NCBI GenBank assembly: GCA_021848765.1
Contig: JAJZTU010000073.1
Span: forward strand, 1 to 12,473
Origin: Bacillota bacterium
GTDB lineage: Bacteria > Bacillota > GCA-003054495 > Carboxydocellales > JAJZTU01
Direction of reading: 5' to 3'
DNA length: 12,473 nt
The stretch's first letter is position 1, and every line of letters begins with the position of its first letter. The position numbers and the translations under genes were made by a program. The notes under the pieces are model-generated. The model saw nothing but the letters and a program-made list of their open reading frames with translations. It made no database searches and was not told the origin of the DNA. This document shows positions 1 to 6,100 of the stretch, piece by piece.

Positions 1-11
1 GAGGATAACTA

Positions 12-1973
12 ATGGCGAATATTGGCTATTTTGCCCTGGTGTTAGCGCTCCTTTTGAGTGCCTATACCATAGCGGCTTATATTTTGGGTATAAAATATCA
101 CAGAGGGGATTTTCTGGCCAGTGCCACCGGCGGTGTGTTGGCCACAGCCCTGTTTACAACTATTGCCTCGGTCATCTTAATTTACCTCTTAATGATCAGT
201 GACTTCTCAGTAGAGTATGTGGCCACGTATACCAGTACTGATTTACCCATGTTTTATAAGTTTTCTGCCTTTTGGGCGGGGAACAATGGCTCCCTGCTCC
301 TGTGGGCCTGGTTACTTACCGTGTTTGCAGCAGTAGTAGTATTTGGGAAAAAGTATCGGGATTTAGAACCCTATGTGGGCGCAGTACTCATGGCAGTAAG
401 CATGTTTTTCCTGTTCGTGCTTATATATAACTCTAACCCTTTTGCCAAACTCCCCGGGCTAGTGTCGGAGGGGGGCGGACTTAATCCCATGCTCCAAAAC
501 CCGGGCATGGTGGTGCACCCCTTAACCTTGTATCTCGGTTATGTAGGCTTTACCATTCCATTTGCTTATGCTATCGCTGCCTTAATTAGTAAACGGACTG
601 ATGACCGGTGGATTAAAGTTACCCGTCGCTGGACCATTATCTCCTGGCTGTTTTTAAGCTTAGGCAACCTTACCGGCGCCCAGTGGGCTTATGTGGAATT
701 GGGCTGGGGGGGATACTGGGCCTGGGATCCGGTGGAAAACGCTTCCCTGATGCCCTGGCTGACCGGATCGGCTTTTCTCCATTCCGTAATGGTTCAGGAA
801 CGTAAAAACATGTTAAAGATTTGGAATATGTTGCTGATTATTATCACCTTTGGACTCACCTTGTTCGGAACCTTCCTGGTACGTAGCGGGGTAGTGGCAT
901 CGGTGCATGCTTTTGGCAGTTCCAGCCTGGGTACCTTATTCCTGATTTTTATCACACTGGTGATGACCGGATCCCTGTATCTGGTAGCGGATCGGCTGAA
1001 TTTGTTAAAACAGGGTAATGAATTTGAGGGGATTATTTCCAAGGAAAGCAGCTTCCTGCTTAATAACCTGTTACTGGTGGGTTCCGCCTTTGCTGTCTTT
1101 TGGGGAACCATTTTCCCCATCATCTCTGAAGCAGTAACGGGGAACAAAATTACCGTGGGCCCTCCCTTTTTTAATGCGATCAATGCACCCCTGGGCCTTG
1201 CTTTTATGCTGTTGATGGGTATCTGCCCTCTGATAGCCTGGCGGAAAGCCAATCTGAAGAATCTGCTGGCTAATTTTGTTATCCCTTTATCTACTGGCTT
1301 GGCAACTATTGTTGTCCTCTTGATTTTGGGAATTAGCAAGCCTTATGCGGTAGCAGCTTACTCCATTGCCGTATTTGTTACTACAGCTATACTCCAGGAT
1401 GTGGTCAAGGGTATCCTGGTCCGCTGGAGGATTACAGGTGAAGGCCTGCCAGTCAGTACTTTCCGGCTGCTCACCCGCAACCGTCGCCGGTATGGGGGAT
1501 ACATTGTCCATCTGGGTCTGGTCATGATGATTGTAGGGATTGCCGGTTCAAATATCTACAACCAGGAGATTACCAAAACCATCAAACCCGGTCAGTCCTT
1601 CCAGGTAGCAGGCTATAATGTTACTTACATCGGGATGCAGCAAATAACCAAGCGGAACACAACTGTGGTCTATGCTGATGTTAACGTGAGTAAAAATGGC
1701 CAACCTCCGGTAGCCGTAAGACCGGAAAAGGTATACTACCCGACCACGGAACAGCCTTCCACAGAACCAGCCATTAGCAGTACCTGGGCGGAAGATTTTT
1801 ACCTTACTTTAGCAGGATGGGAGCAGGATTACTCCACTTCTTTTAAGGTAAATATTAACCCTCTGGTTAAATGGCTTTGGGCAGGGGGATATGTGTTAAT
1901 GGCCGGAACATTATTCGCGCTCTGGCCCGGTAAAGGCAGTGGGGTAGGGGCTAAGTACCTGGGAAGGAGCTGA
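12..1973 (+). CDS. ccmF: Cytochrome c-type biogenesis protein CcmF (heme lyase subunit)
   Basis: Polytopic membrane protein of 653 residues, close to the usual CcmF length (about 650). In System I it works with CcmH to take heme from CcmE and attach it to apocytochrome c on the outer face of the membrane. Visible signatures are the tryptophan-rich heme-handling WWD motif GWGGYWAWDPVENA (residues 231-244) and the flanking conserved histidines: H169 (MVVHP), H257 (FLHSVM), H299 (RSGVVASVHAF) and H500 (YIVHLGL). Many hydrophobic helices span residues 1-520; a soluble extracytoplasmic segment follows (about 520-625), then a last helix near 630-645. The ATG is preceded by GAGGA with 6 bases of spacing. 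It is the first gene in the window, so an upstream operon member cannot be excluded. ccmH follows after 6 bases. Family assignment is firm. Confidence 0.97.
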   Translation: MANIGYFALVLALLLSAYTIAAYILGIKYHRGDFLASATGGVLATALFTTIASVILIYLLMISDFSVEYVATYTSTDLPMFYKFSAFWAGNNGSLLLWAWLLTVFAAVVVFGKKYRDLEPYVGAVLMAVSMFFLFVLIYNSNPFAKLPGLVSEGGGLNPMLQNPGMVVHPLTLYLGYVGFTIPFAYAIAALISKRTDDRWIKVTRRWTIISWLFLSLGNLTGAQWAYVELGWGGYWAWDPVENASLMPWLTGSAFLHSVMVQERKNMLKIWNMLLIIITFGLTLFGTFLVRSGVVASVHAFGSSSLGTLFLIFITLVMTGSLYLVADRLNLLKQGNEFEGIISKESSFLLNNLLLVGSAFAVFWGTIFPIISEAVTGNKITVGPPFFNAINAPLGLAFMLLMGICPLIAWRKANLKNLLANFVIPLSTGLATIVVLLILGISKPYAVAAYSIAVFVTTAILQDVVKGILVRWRITGEGLPVSTFRLLTRNRRRYGGYIVHLGLVMMIVGIAGSNIYNQEITKTIKPGQSFQVAGYNVTYIGMQQITKRNTTVVYADVNVSKNGQPPVAVRPEKVYYPTTEQPSTEPAISSTWAEDFYLTLAGWEQDYSTSFKVNINPLVKWLWAGGYVLMAGTLFALWPGKGSGVGAKYLGRS

Positions 1974-1979
1974 TTATGG

Positions 1980-2444
1980 ATGAGGTCTAAACAAGTAATC
2001 TTACTACTAATCGCTTTGAGCTTGTTCATCTGGCCTGGGACAGCCGCAGCTTCCCTCTATGATGACATTACCGAGAGCCTGATTTGTCCGGCCTGTCTGG
2101 ATGACCGGATGACGGTGGCGGCTTGCGGAGACAGTACTGCTGAACAAGCCAAGGCGGATATTAAGGCTAAACTGGCAGCAGGCCAGACTAAAGACCAGAT
2201 TTTAGCAGGCTATGTGGCCAAATACGGGGATATTATCCTGACAGTACCCAGCAAATCAGGATTTAATCTTATGGCTTGGCTAATTCCACCAGTGGCCACA
2301 ATTGCCGGTACACTGCTAGTTTACTTCGTAGTTACCAGATGGGCCAGAAACCATCGGGGTAGACAAAGGTTTCTGGGAGACAGCGTGGTACTGGACGAAG
2401 TAGATGAGGACAGGCTTCAAGAGGAAATTCGCAAATACCTGTAA
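1980..2444 (+). CDS. ccmH: CcmH/CycL-type thiol oxidoreductase of cytochrome c maturation
   Basis: A 154-residue protein that in this family keeps the CXXCH cysteines of apocytochrome c reduced for heme ligation, in complex with CcmF. The sequence shows a signal peptide (residues 1-24, ending TAAA), the redox motif C36-P-A-C39 in the context LICPACLDD, a helical domain with the family-like stretch AGQTKDQILAGYVAKYG (67-83), a transmembrane helix at about 98-118 and a charged cytosolic tail. The canonical motif is LRCXXC; here the Arg is Ile and a third cysteine (C49) follows. It is the short CcmH form, without the TPR extension fused in E. coli. The start is ATG 1980, 10 bases after GGGAAGGAG. 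A second ATG at 1976 opens only a 4-codon frame. Confidence 0.92.
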   Translation: MRSKQVILLLIALSLFIWPGTAAASLYDDITESLICPACLDDRMTVAACGDSTAEQAKADIKAKLAAGQTKDQILAGYVAKYGDIILTVPSKSGFNLMAWLIPPVATIAGTLLVYFVVTRWARNHRGRQRFLGDSVVLDEVDEDRLQEEIRKYL

Positions 2445-2457
2445 AGGGGGTTTGGAA

Positions 2458-2814
2458 ATGGAAATAGTAGTAAACCTGCTCATGGTAGTGGTTGCCGCTG
2501 CATTTATCGGATTCCCCTTTCTGGGGAAAGGCCGGGGGGGAGAATACCTTCTGGAGAGTATGGATGATCAGGTTGACACCAGGGAAGTGGTCTTTTCCGC
2601 TTTAGGGGAAATAGAGTTTGATTATCAAATGAAGAAACTCAGTGATGAGGACTACCTGGAACTGAAGGAAGGTTATCAGAGCAAGGCTTTAGCTGTATTA
2701 GAAGCCGAGGACAAGACCCTTGATGAGGATGCAGAGCGGATGCTAAACCTTCGGTCCGGAAGGGGAGCAAGGCTAAGGTACAGTCAGCCTGATGAGGTGG
2801 AAGAAGATGACTAA
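2458..2814 (+). CDS. Small membrane-anchored CcmI-like protein in the ccm operon
   Basis: A 118-residue protein with an N-terminal membrane helix (about 3-22), then a charged, mostly helical soluble part ending in an acidic tail (EVEEDD). Residues 44-80 contain EIEFDYQMKKLSDEDYLELK, which resembles the membrane-proximal helical segment of CcmI (the first part of the cytochrome c biogenesis factor that presents apocytochrome to CcmFH). The second membrane helix and TPR repeats of full CcmI are absent. I chose ATG 2458 because it lies 7 bases after AAAGGGGG; an earlier in-frame ATG (2404) lies inside ccmH. The gene starts 13 bases after ccmH and its end overlaps the start of ccmE by 8 bases. 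Position and motif support a cytochrome c maturation role. The exact function is inferred, and it could be an unrelated anchored helical protein. Confidence 0.75.
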   Translation: MEIVVNLLMVVVAAAFIGFPFLGKGRGGEYLLESMDDQVDTREVVFSALGEIEFDYQMKKLSDEDYLELKEGYQSKALAVLEAEDKTLDEDAERMLNLRSGRGARLRYSQPDEVEEDD

Positions 2815-3214
2815 AAAAACCAAAATGGCCCTCTGCATAGGTGTGGTAATCGTGGCCATTGGGTTGCTGTTTGTCCAGGGTTTTCAAGCTAATGGCGGGA
2901 TGGGAGTTTATCTTACTATTGAAGAAGCCCTGACCACCTACCAGTCTGATCAGGACAAGTTTATTCAAATGGAAGGTAAAGTGGATCCAAAAAGTGTAAC
3001 CTATAATACCGCTGGTCCGTTGTTGGTCTTTAATATTCTAGATGACAAAAAGAACATGATCAAAGTAGAGTATAAAGATATTAAGCCAGATAATTTCGAT
3101 GCTGGCTATCCGGTAATTGTGGAAGGAAAGTTTGTCCGGCCGGGAGAGTTCCAAGCGGATAAACTAAAAGTAAAATGCCCATCCAAATATGAGGAAGAAG
3201 AGAAGGGTAAGTAG
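2807..3214 (+). CDS. ccmE: Cytochrome c maturation protein CcmE, Cys-type (CXXXY) heme chaperone
   Basis: A 135-residue heme chaperone: one N-terminal membrane anchor (about 7-26) and a beta-barrel OB-fold domain (about 32-125), with family features such as FIQMEGKVDPKSV, VIVEGKF and FQADKLKVKCPSKY. In E. coli CcmE the heme is bound covalently at a histidine in HXXXY. Here that residue is cysteine (C124, with Y128), the CXXXY variant known from some sulfate reducers and archaea. The ATG at 2807 is preferred over ATG 2792 because GAGGTGG lies 6 bases upstream. The gene overlaps the end of the CcmI-like gene by 8 bases, suggesting translational coupling. The acidic/lysine-rich C-terminus (YEEEEKGK) is short. 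Family assignment is firm; how heme is bound is inferred from the variant class. Confidence 0.94.
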   Translation: MTKKTKMALCIGVVIVAIGLLFVQGFQANGGMGVYLTIEEALTTYQSDQDKFIQMEGKVDPKSVTYNTAGPLLVFNILDDKKNMIKVEYKDIKPDNFDAGYPVIVEGKFVRPGEFQADKLKVKCPSKYEEEEKGK

Positions 3215-3228
3215 AGGGGGTGCAAGTG

Positions 3229-3744
3229 ATGGTTACTAGACCTTTTCAGGTCTGGGTAATTATCTGCGTAGGGTTTATTTGCTTGAGCGGGCTGTCTTCT
3301 GGCTCCCTGGCCTGGGCAGCAGCGGTATCTCCTCAACAAGGGGTTAACCAGCCTATCACCAGTTACCCGCCAGACCAGGTTAAGTTCCACAGTGCGGGTC
3401 ATATCCAGCGGTGGCAGCGGTCGCCCCTGGGTCAGCAGGAGCCCCATCTCTGGACACTGCTGGCACTGCTGCTAGTAGGTGGAACTATGACCGGGGTGGG
3501 GTACCGGTTGCACAGGAAGCAGCGGGATAGCGGGTTGCCGGAAATAGAGCAGGGAGTACTAAGTGGCCTGGAGGAACGGAAAAAACGACTGCAAGGTAAA
3601 TTAGCTAACCTGGAAGCCAAACTACACAGGGGAGAAGTGAGCCAGGCAGAATATGCCCAAAAGTCCCTAACTTATCGGGGGCAAATAGACTTGGTAGAAG
3701 AACGGCTGATAGAACTCAAGGATTGGAAGGAAGGGGGTCAATAA
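3229..3744 (+). CDS. Unrecognised membrane protein with coiled coil, inside ccm operon
   Basis: A 171-residue protein I do not recognise. It has an N-terminal signal peptide or membrane helix (about 8-31, ending LAWAAA), a short polar extracytoplasmic segment with two histidines (FHSAGH, H54 and H58), a second membrane helix (about 74-93), a basic stop-transfer cluster (RLHRKQR), and a heptad-like charged coiled coil (about 113-164). The coiled coil contains EVSQAEYAQKSLTY, which matches the pattern [LV]Sxx[DE]Y-x6-Y also seen in the CcmI-like protein two genes upstream. The predicted topology is extracytoplasmic N-terminus and cytosolic coiled coil. ATG 3229 sits 8 bases after AGAGGGGG; in-frame GTG codons at 3220 and 3226 are alternatives. 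It lies between ccmE and ccmA and its stop abuts the ccmA start. A role in heme or apocytochrome handling is inferred from position only. Confidence 0.7.
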   Translation: MVTRPFQVWVIICVGFICLSGLSSGSLAWAAAVSPQQGVNQPITSYPPDQVKFHSAGHIQRWQRSPLGQQEPHLWTLLALLLVGGTMTGVGYRLHRKQRDSGLPEIEQGVLSGLEERKKRLQGKLANLEAKLHRGEVSQAEYAQKSLTYRGQIDLVEERLIELKDWKEGGQ

Positions 3745-4452
3745 TTGTTAAAGGCAAAGGGAATTGTCAAACAGGTTGGCCCCAAAACTATCCTCCAGGG
3801 TATTAATCTGGAAATACGGGCGGGTGAGTGTGTAGCGATTTTAGGGCCAAATGGTGCCGGGAAAAGCACCCTGCTAAAAATTCTGGCCACTCTGATGAAA
3901 CCCTCGGCAGGGATTGTCTATCTCGATGGTAAGGATGCCTGGAAAAGTCCAGAGCAGGTGAGGGGCAATATTGGCCTTATTTCTCATCAGAGCCTACTCT
4001 ACGATAATCTTACCGCCAGAGAGAACCTGCTCTTTTATGGTAAAATGCTGGGGTTAAATGATTTGGACCAGCGGGTCTCGCAGTTACTCAAGGAGGTAGG
4101 GCTTTTACTGTCTGCTAATGAACAGGTCCGTAATTTTTCCCGGGGAATGCAGCAGAGGCTAGCCCTGGCCAGGGCTATTCTGCATAATCCTCCCCTGTTA
4201 TTTCTGGATGAGCCTTTTACAGGACTGGACCAGCAGGGCATCGGGCTGCTCAATAACCTAATCGGCCAAGCCAAGACGAAGGGAACCACTCTGATCATGG
4301 TTACCCACAGTTTTGAGGAAGGTTTGGCCTTTAGTGACCGGGTGTTGGTATTGAATAAGGGCGGCCTGGTCTATACAGGGGAGACCAAGGAGTTAACTAT
4401 AACCGGGCTAAGAGACTTGTATTGCGAAAAGACCGGGGTGAAAACATCATGA
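3745..4452 (+). CDS. ccmA: Heme exporter ATP-binding protein CcmA
   Basis: ABC-transporter ATPase of 235 residues that, with CcmB, CcmC and CcmD, drives release of heme-loaded CcmE. All nucleotide-binding motifs are present: Walker A GPNGAGKST (34-42), Q-loop Q82 (SHQSLLYDNLTARENL), signature FSRGMQQR (131-138, replacing LSGGQ), Walker B LLFLDEP (151-157) and H-loop H188 (VTHS). The start is TTG 3745, directly after the preceding TAA and 7 bases after GGAAGGAAGGGGG; no other start precedes the conserved N-terminus. The last bases overlap ccmB in an ATGA junction. By sequence alone it could be a generic ABC ATPase, but the ccmB, ccmC and ccmD genes that follow settle the assignment. Confidence 0.94.
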   Translation: MLKAKGIVKQVGPKTILQGINLEIRAGECVAILGPNGAGKSTLLKILATLMKPSAGIVYLDGKDAWKSPEQVRGNIGLISHQSLLYDNLTARENLLFYGKMLGLNDLDQRVSQLLKEVGLLLSANEQVRNFSRGMQQRLALARAILHNPPLLFLDEPFTGLDQQGIGLLNNLIGQAKTKGTTLIMVTHSFEEGLAFSDRVLVLNKGGLVYTGETKELTITGLRDLYCEKTGVKTS

Positions 4453-5126
4453 GCTATTATAACCAGATTAGGGTATTGGTTTGGAAAGATCTGGCTTCCG
4501 AATTCCGGTCCAAAGAAATGCTGAACAGCATGTTGATTTTTGCCTTATTGACTACAGTTATTTTCAGCTTTGCTTTTGATCCGGAAGCAGATACAGTAAA
4601 AAAGGTTTTTCCCGGTGTCATCTGGGTAGCCCTGTGTTTTGCCGGGATTTTGGGGCTAAACCGTAGCTTCCAGGGGGAAAAATCTAATGACTGTTTTATG
4701 GGCTTGCTGTTGTGTACACCTGATCCTGGAGTTGTTTACTTGGGAAAACTGTTCAGTAACCTAATTTTTATGCTGATTATAGAGCTAATTTCCCTGCCAA
4801 TTCTATTTTTATTGTTTGATTATCGGCTACAGGGGTCTTTAGGCTGGTTAGTTTTGGTGATTGCCCTGGGAACTTGGGGCTTCATCGCCATAGGTACTTT
4901 TCTATCCGCCCTGGCCATGAACACCAAAAACAGTGAACTTCTCTTACCTGTTATCTTGTTCCCTTTGCTCATCCCCTTGTTAATAGCAGCCGTAAAAGCT
5001 ACAGGACTTATTCTTGGAGGAGGGGATTTTGCTTCCTGGTCCAATTGGTTGGGCATTATTTGTTCCTTTGACCTGATCTTTACCGTTGTTTCCTGGTTTT
5101 TATTTGATTATGTTCTGGAGGTGTAA
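4449..5126 (+). CDS. ccmB: Heme exporter membrane permease CcmB
   Basis: A 225-residue integral membrane protein, the usual CcmB size, with six predicted helices (about 28-43, 53-70, 102-124, 131-155, 163-183 and 200-220). Family features include the N-terminal WKDLASEFRSKEMLNSM segment, FSFAFDP (39-45) and the loop LLLCTPDPGVVYLGK (86-100). It is the membrane partner of the CcmA ATPase in the CcmABCD complex. ATG 4449 overlaps the ccmA stop (ATGA) with GGGGTG upstream, so translation is probably coupled; an upstream in-frame ATG (4422) lies inside ccmA and is less likely. ccmC begins one base after its stop codon. Confidence 0.93.
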   Translation: MSYYNQIRVLVWKDLASEFRSKEMLNSMLIFALLTTVIFSFAFDPEADTVKKVFPGVIWVALCFAGILGLNRSFQGEKSNDCFMGLLLCTPDPGVVYLGKLFSNLIFMLIIELISLPILFLLFDYRLQGSLGWLVLVIALGTWGFIAIGTFLSALAMNTKNSELLLPVILFPLLIPLLIAAVKATGLILGGGDFASWSNWLGIICSFDLIFTVVSWFLFDYVLEV

Positions 5127-5127
5127 A

Positions 5128-5793
5128 ATGGCCAAGAAAGCACTGACCTGGTTGACTTACCTATCTGTTTTGGCAGCAACCTATTTAGTGTTCATGTGGG
5201 TACCCAATGAAAAAGTCATGGGACCTGTGCAGAAAATCTTCTATTTTCATGTGGCTGCAGCTTGGGTTGGTTTTTTTGCCTTTTTGATAGTTTTCCTGTG
5301 TGGAGTAGCCTATTTGGTTACCAGAGCTGAAAAGTGGGATCTTTACGGTGCCTCTTCGGCGGAGATTGGAGTATTATTTACCACTATAGTTTTAATTACC
5401 GGACCTATCTGGGCCCGACCAACCTGGAATGCCTGGTGGACTTGGGACCCCAGGCTGACTACCACTTTAGTACTGTGGTTTATTTACCTGGCCTACCTGA
5501 TGGTCCGTACTTCCTTTCCAGAACCGGAGAAACGCATGCGGTTTTCTGCCATCTTTGGCATAATCGGCTTTATCGATGTACCAATCGTCTGGTTTTCCAT
5601 TCGGTGGTGGCGCACCATCCATCCTGTGGTAGTGGATGGTTCAGGCTTTGCTATGTCCAGTAAAATGCTCACCACTCTGTTAGTTAGTTTGGTTGCTTTT
5701 ACCCTCCTGTACCTTTACTTGTTAACTACGCGGGTAGCTGTAGCTAGAATAGATAACCAAATACAACGGATAAAGGAGGCTGTTTTACGATGA
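5128..5793 (+). CDS. ccmC: Heme-handling membrane protein CcmC
   Basis: A 221-residue membrane protein of the CcmC/CcsA/CcmF heme-handling superfamily; it loads heme onto CcmE. It shows six hydrophobic helices, the tryptophan-rich motif NAWWTWDPRLTTTL (101-114), and the two conserved external-loop histidines expected to ligate heme, H41 (IFYFHVAAAW) and H165 (RTIHPVVV). The start ATG 5128 follows GGAGGTG by 4 bases; an earlier in-frame ATG at 5086 lies inside ccmB. The stop overlaps the ccmD ATG (ATGA). The neighbours and the WWD motif distinguish it from the System II protein CcsA, which is larger. Confidence 0.95.
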   Translation: MAKKALTWLTYLSVLAATYLVFMWVPNEKVMGPVQKIFYFHVAAAWVGFFAFLIVFLCGVAYLVTRAEKWDLYGASSAEIGVLFTTIVLITGPIWARPTWNAWWTWDPRLTTTLVLWFIYLAYLMVRTSFPEPEKRMRFSAIFGIIGFIDVPIVWFSIRWWRTIHPVVVDGSGFAMSSKMLTTLLVSLVAFTLLYLYLLTTRVAVARIDNQIQRIKEAVLR

Positions 5794-5930
5794 ATTACCT
5801 GTTTGCTGCCTATGCGGTCATTTGGACACTTATTTTTGGGTATTCCCTGTGGATTGGCAGGAAGCAAAAGGCTCTGGAGAATGAGCTTATTTTACTGAAA
5901 ACAGTGTTGGACGAAAAAGAATATGCGTAG
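5790..5930 (+). CDS. ccmD: Small heme exporter accessory protein CcmD
   Basis: A 46-residue protein beginning MNYLFAAYAVIWTLIFGYSL. It has one membrane helix (about 4-22), then a basic stretch (GRKQK) and a charged cytosolic helix (ALENELILLKTVLDEKEYA). Size, topology, the early AAYAV segment and the position after ccmC are those of CcmD, which stabilises CcmABC and is needed for release of holo-CcmE. The ATG overlaps the ccmC TGA and follows AAAGGAGG by 10 bases. It is the last gene of the operon before the insertion sequence. CcmD sequences are poorly conserved, so the call rests on context as well as topology. Confidence 0.85.
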   Translation: MNYLFAAYAVIWTLIFGYSLWIGRKQKALENELILLKTVLDEKEYA

Positions 5931-5964
5931 AAAAGCATTGTAATTTTAGTTCATAGAATGATTC

Positions 5965-5990
5965 CACTGCAGAAACCCCCTGTTTTTTCA
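5965..5990 (+). repeat. Probable left inverted end of the IS
   Basis: The sequence CACTGCAGAAACCCCCTGTT and the bases after it resemble the reverse complement of 7759-7784 with small gaps. The shared core is CCTGTTTT (5979-5986), matching AAAACAGG at 7761-7768. The outer boundary is approximate. Confidence 0.45.
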
Positions 5991-6100
5991 CCTCATAGCA
6001 GGATTTTAACCAACATGTGTCGAAATATGAAGTATCAAGAAGATATTCTGAGATATCACGACATAGTTCGATGAGATCGTTGATTGGGGTGGTTTCTGAA

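Noticed and set aside
794..1339. Long reverse-strand open frame inside ccmF
   Set aside because: It lies wholly antisense to a firmly identified gene, its translation has no recognisable domain, and there is no ribosome site. It is a shadow of the ccmF codon pattern.
6015..6074. Short frame from ATG 6015 upstream of the transposase
   Set aside because: It gives only 19 codons before a stop and overlaps the transposase frame. It could hint at a programmed frameshift, but no slippery sequence is seen and the family start at 6101 explains the gene.
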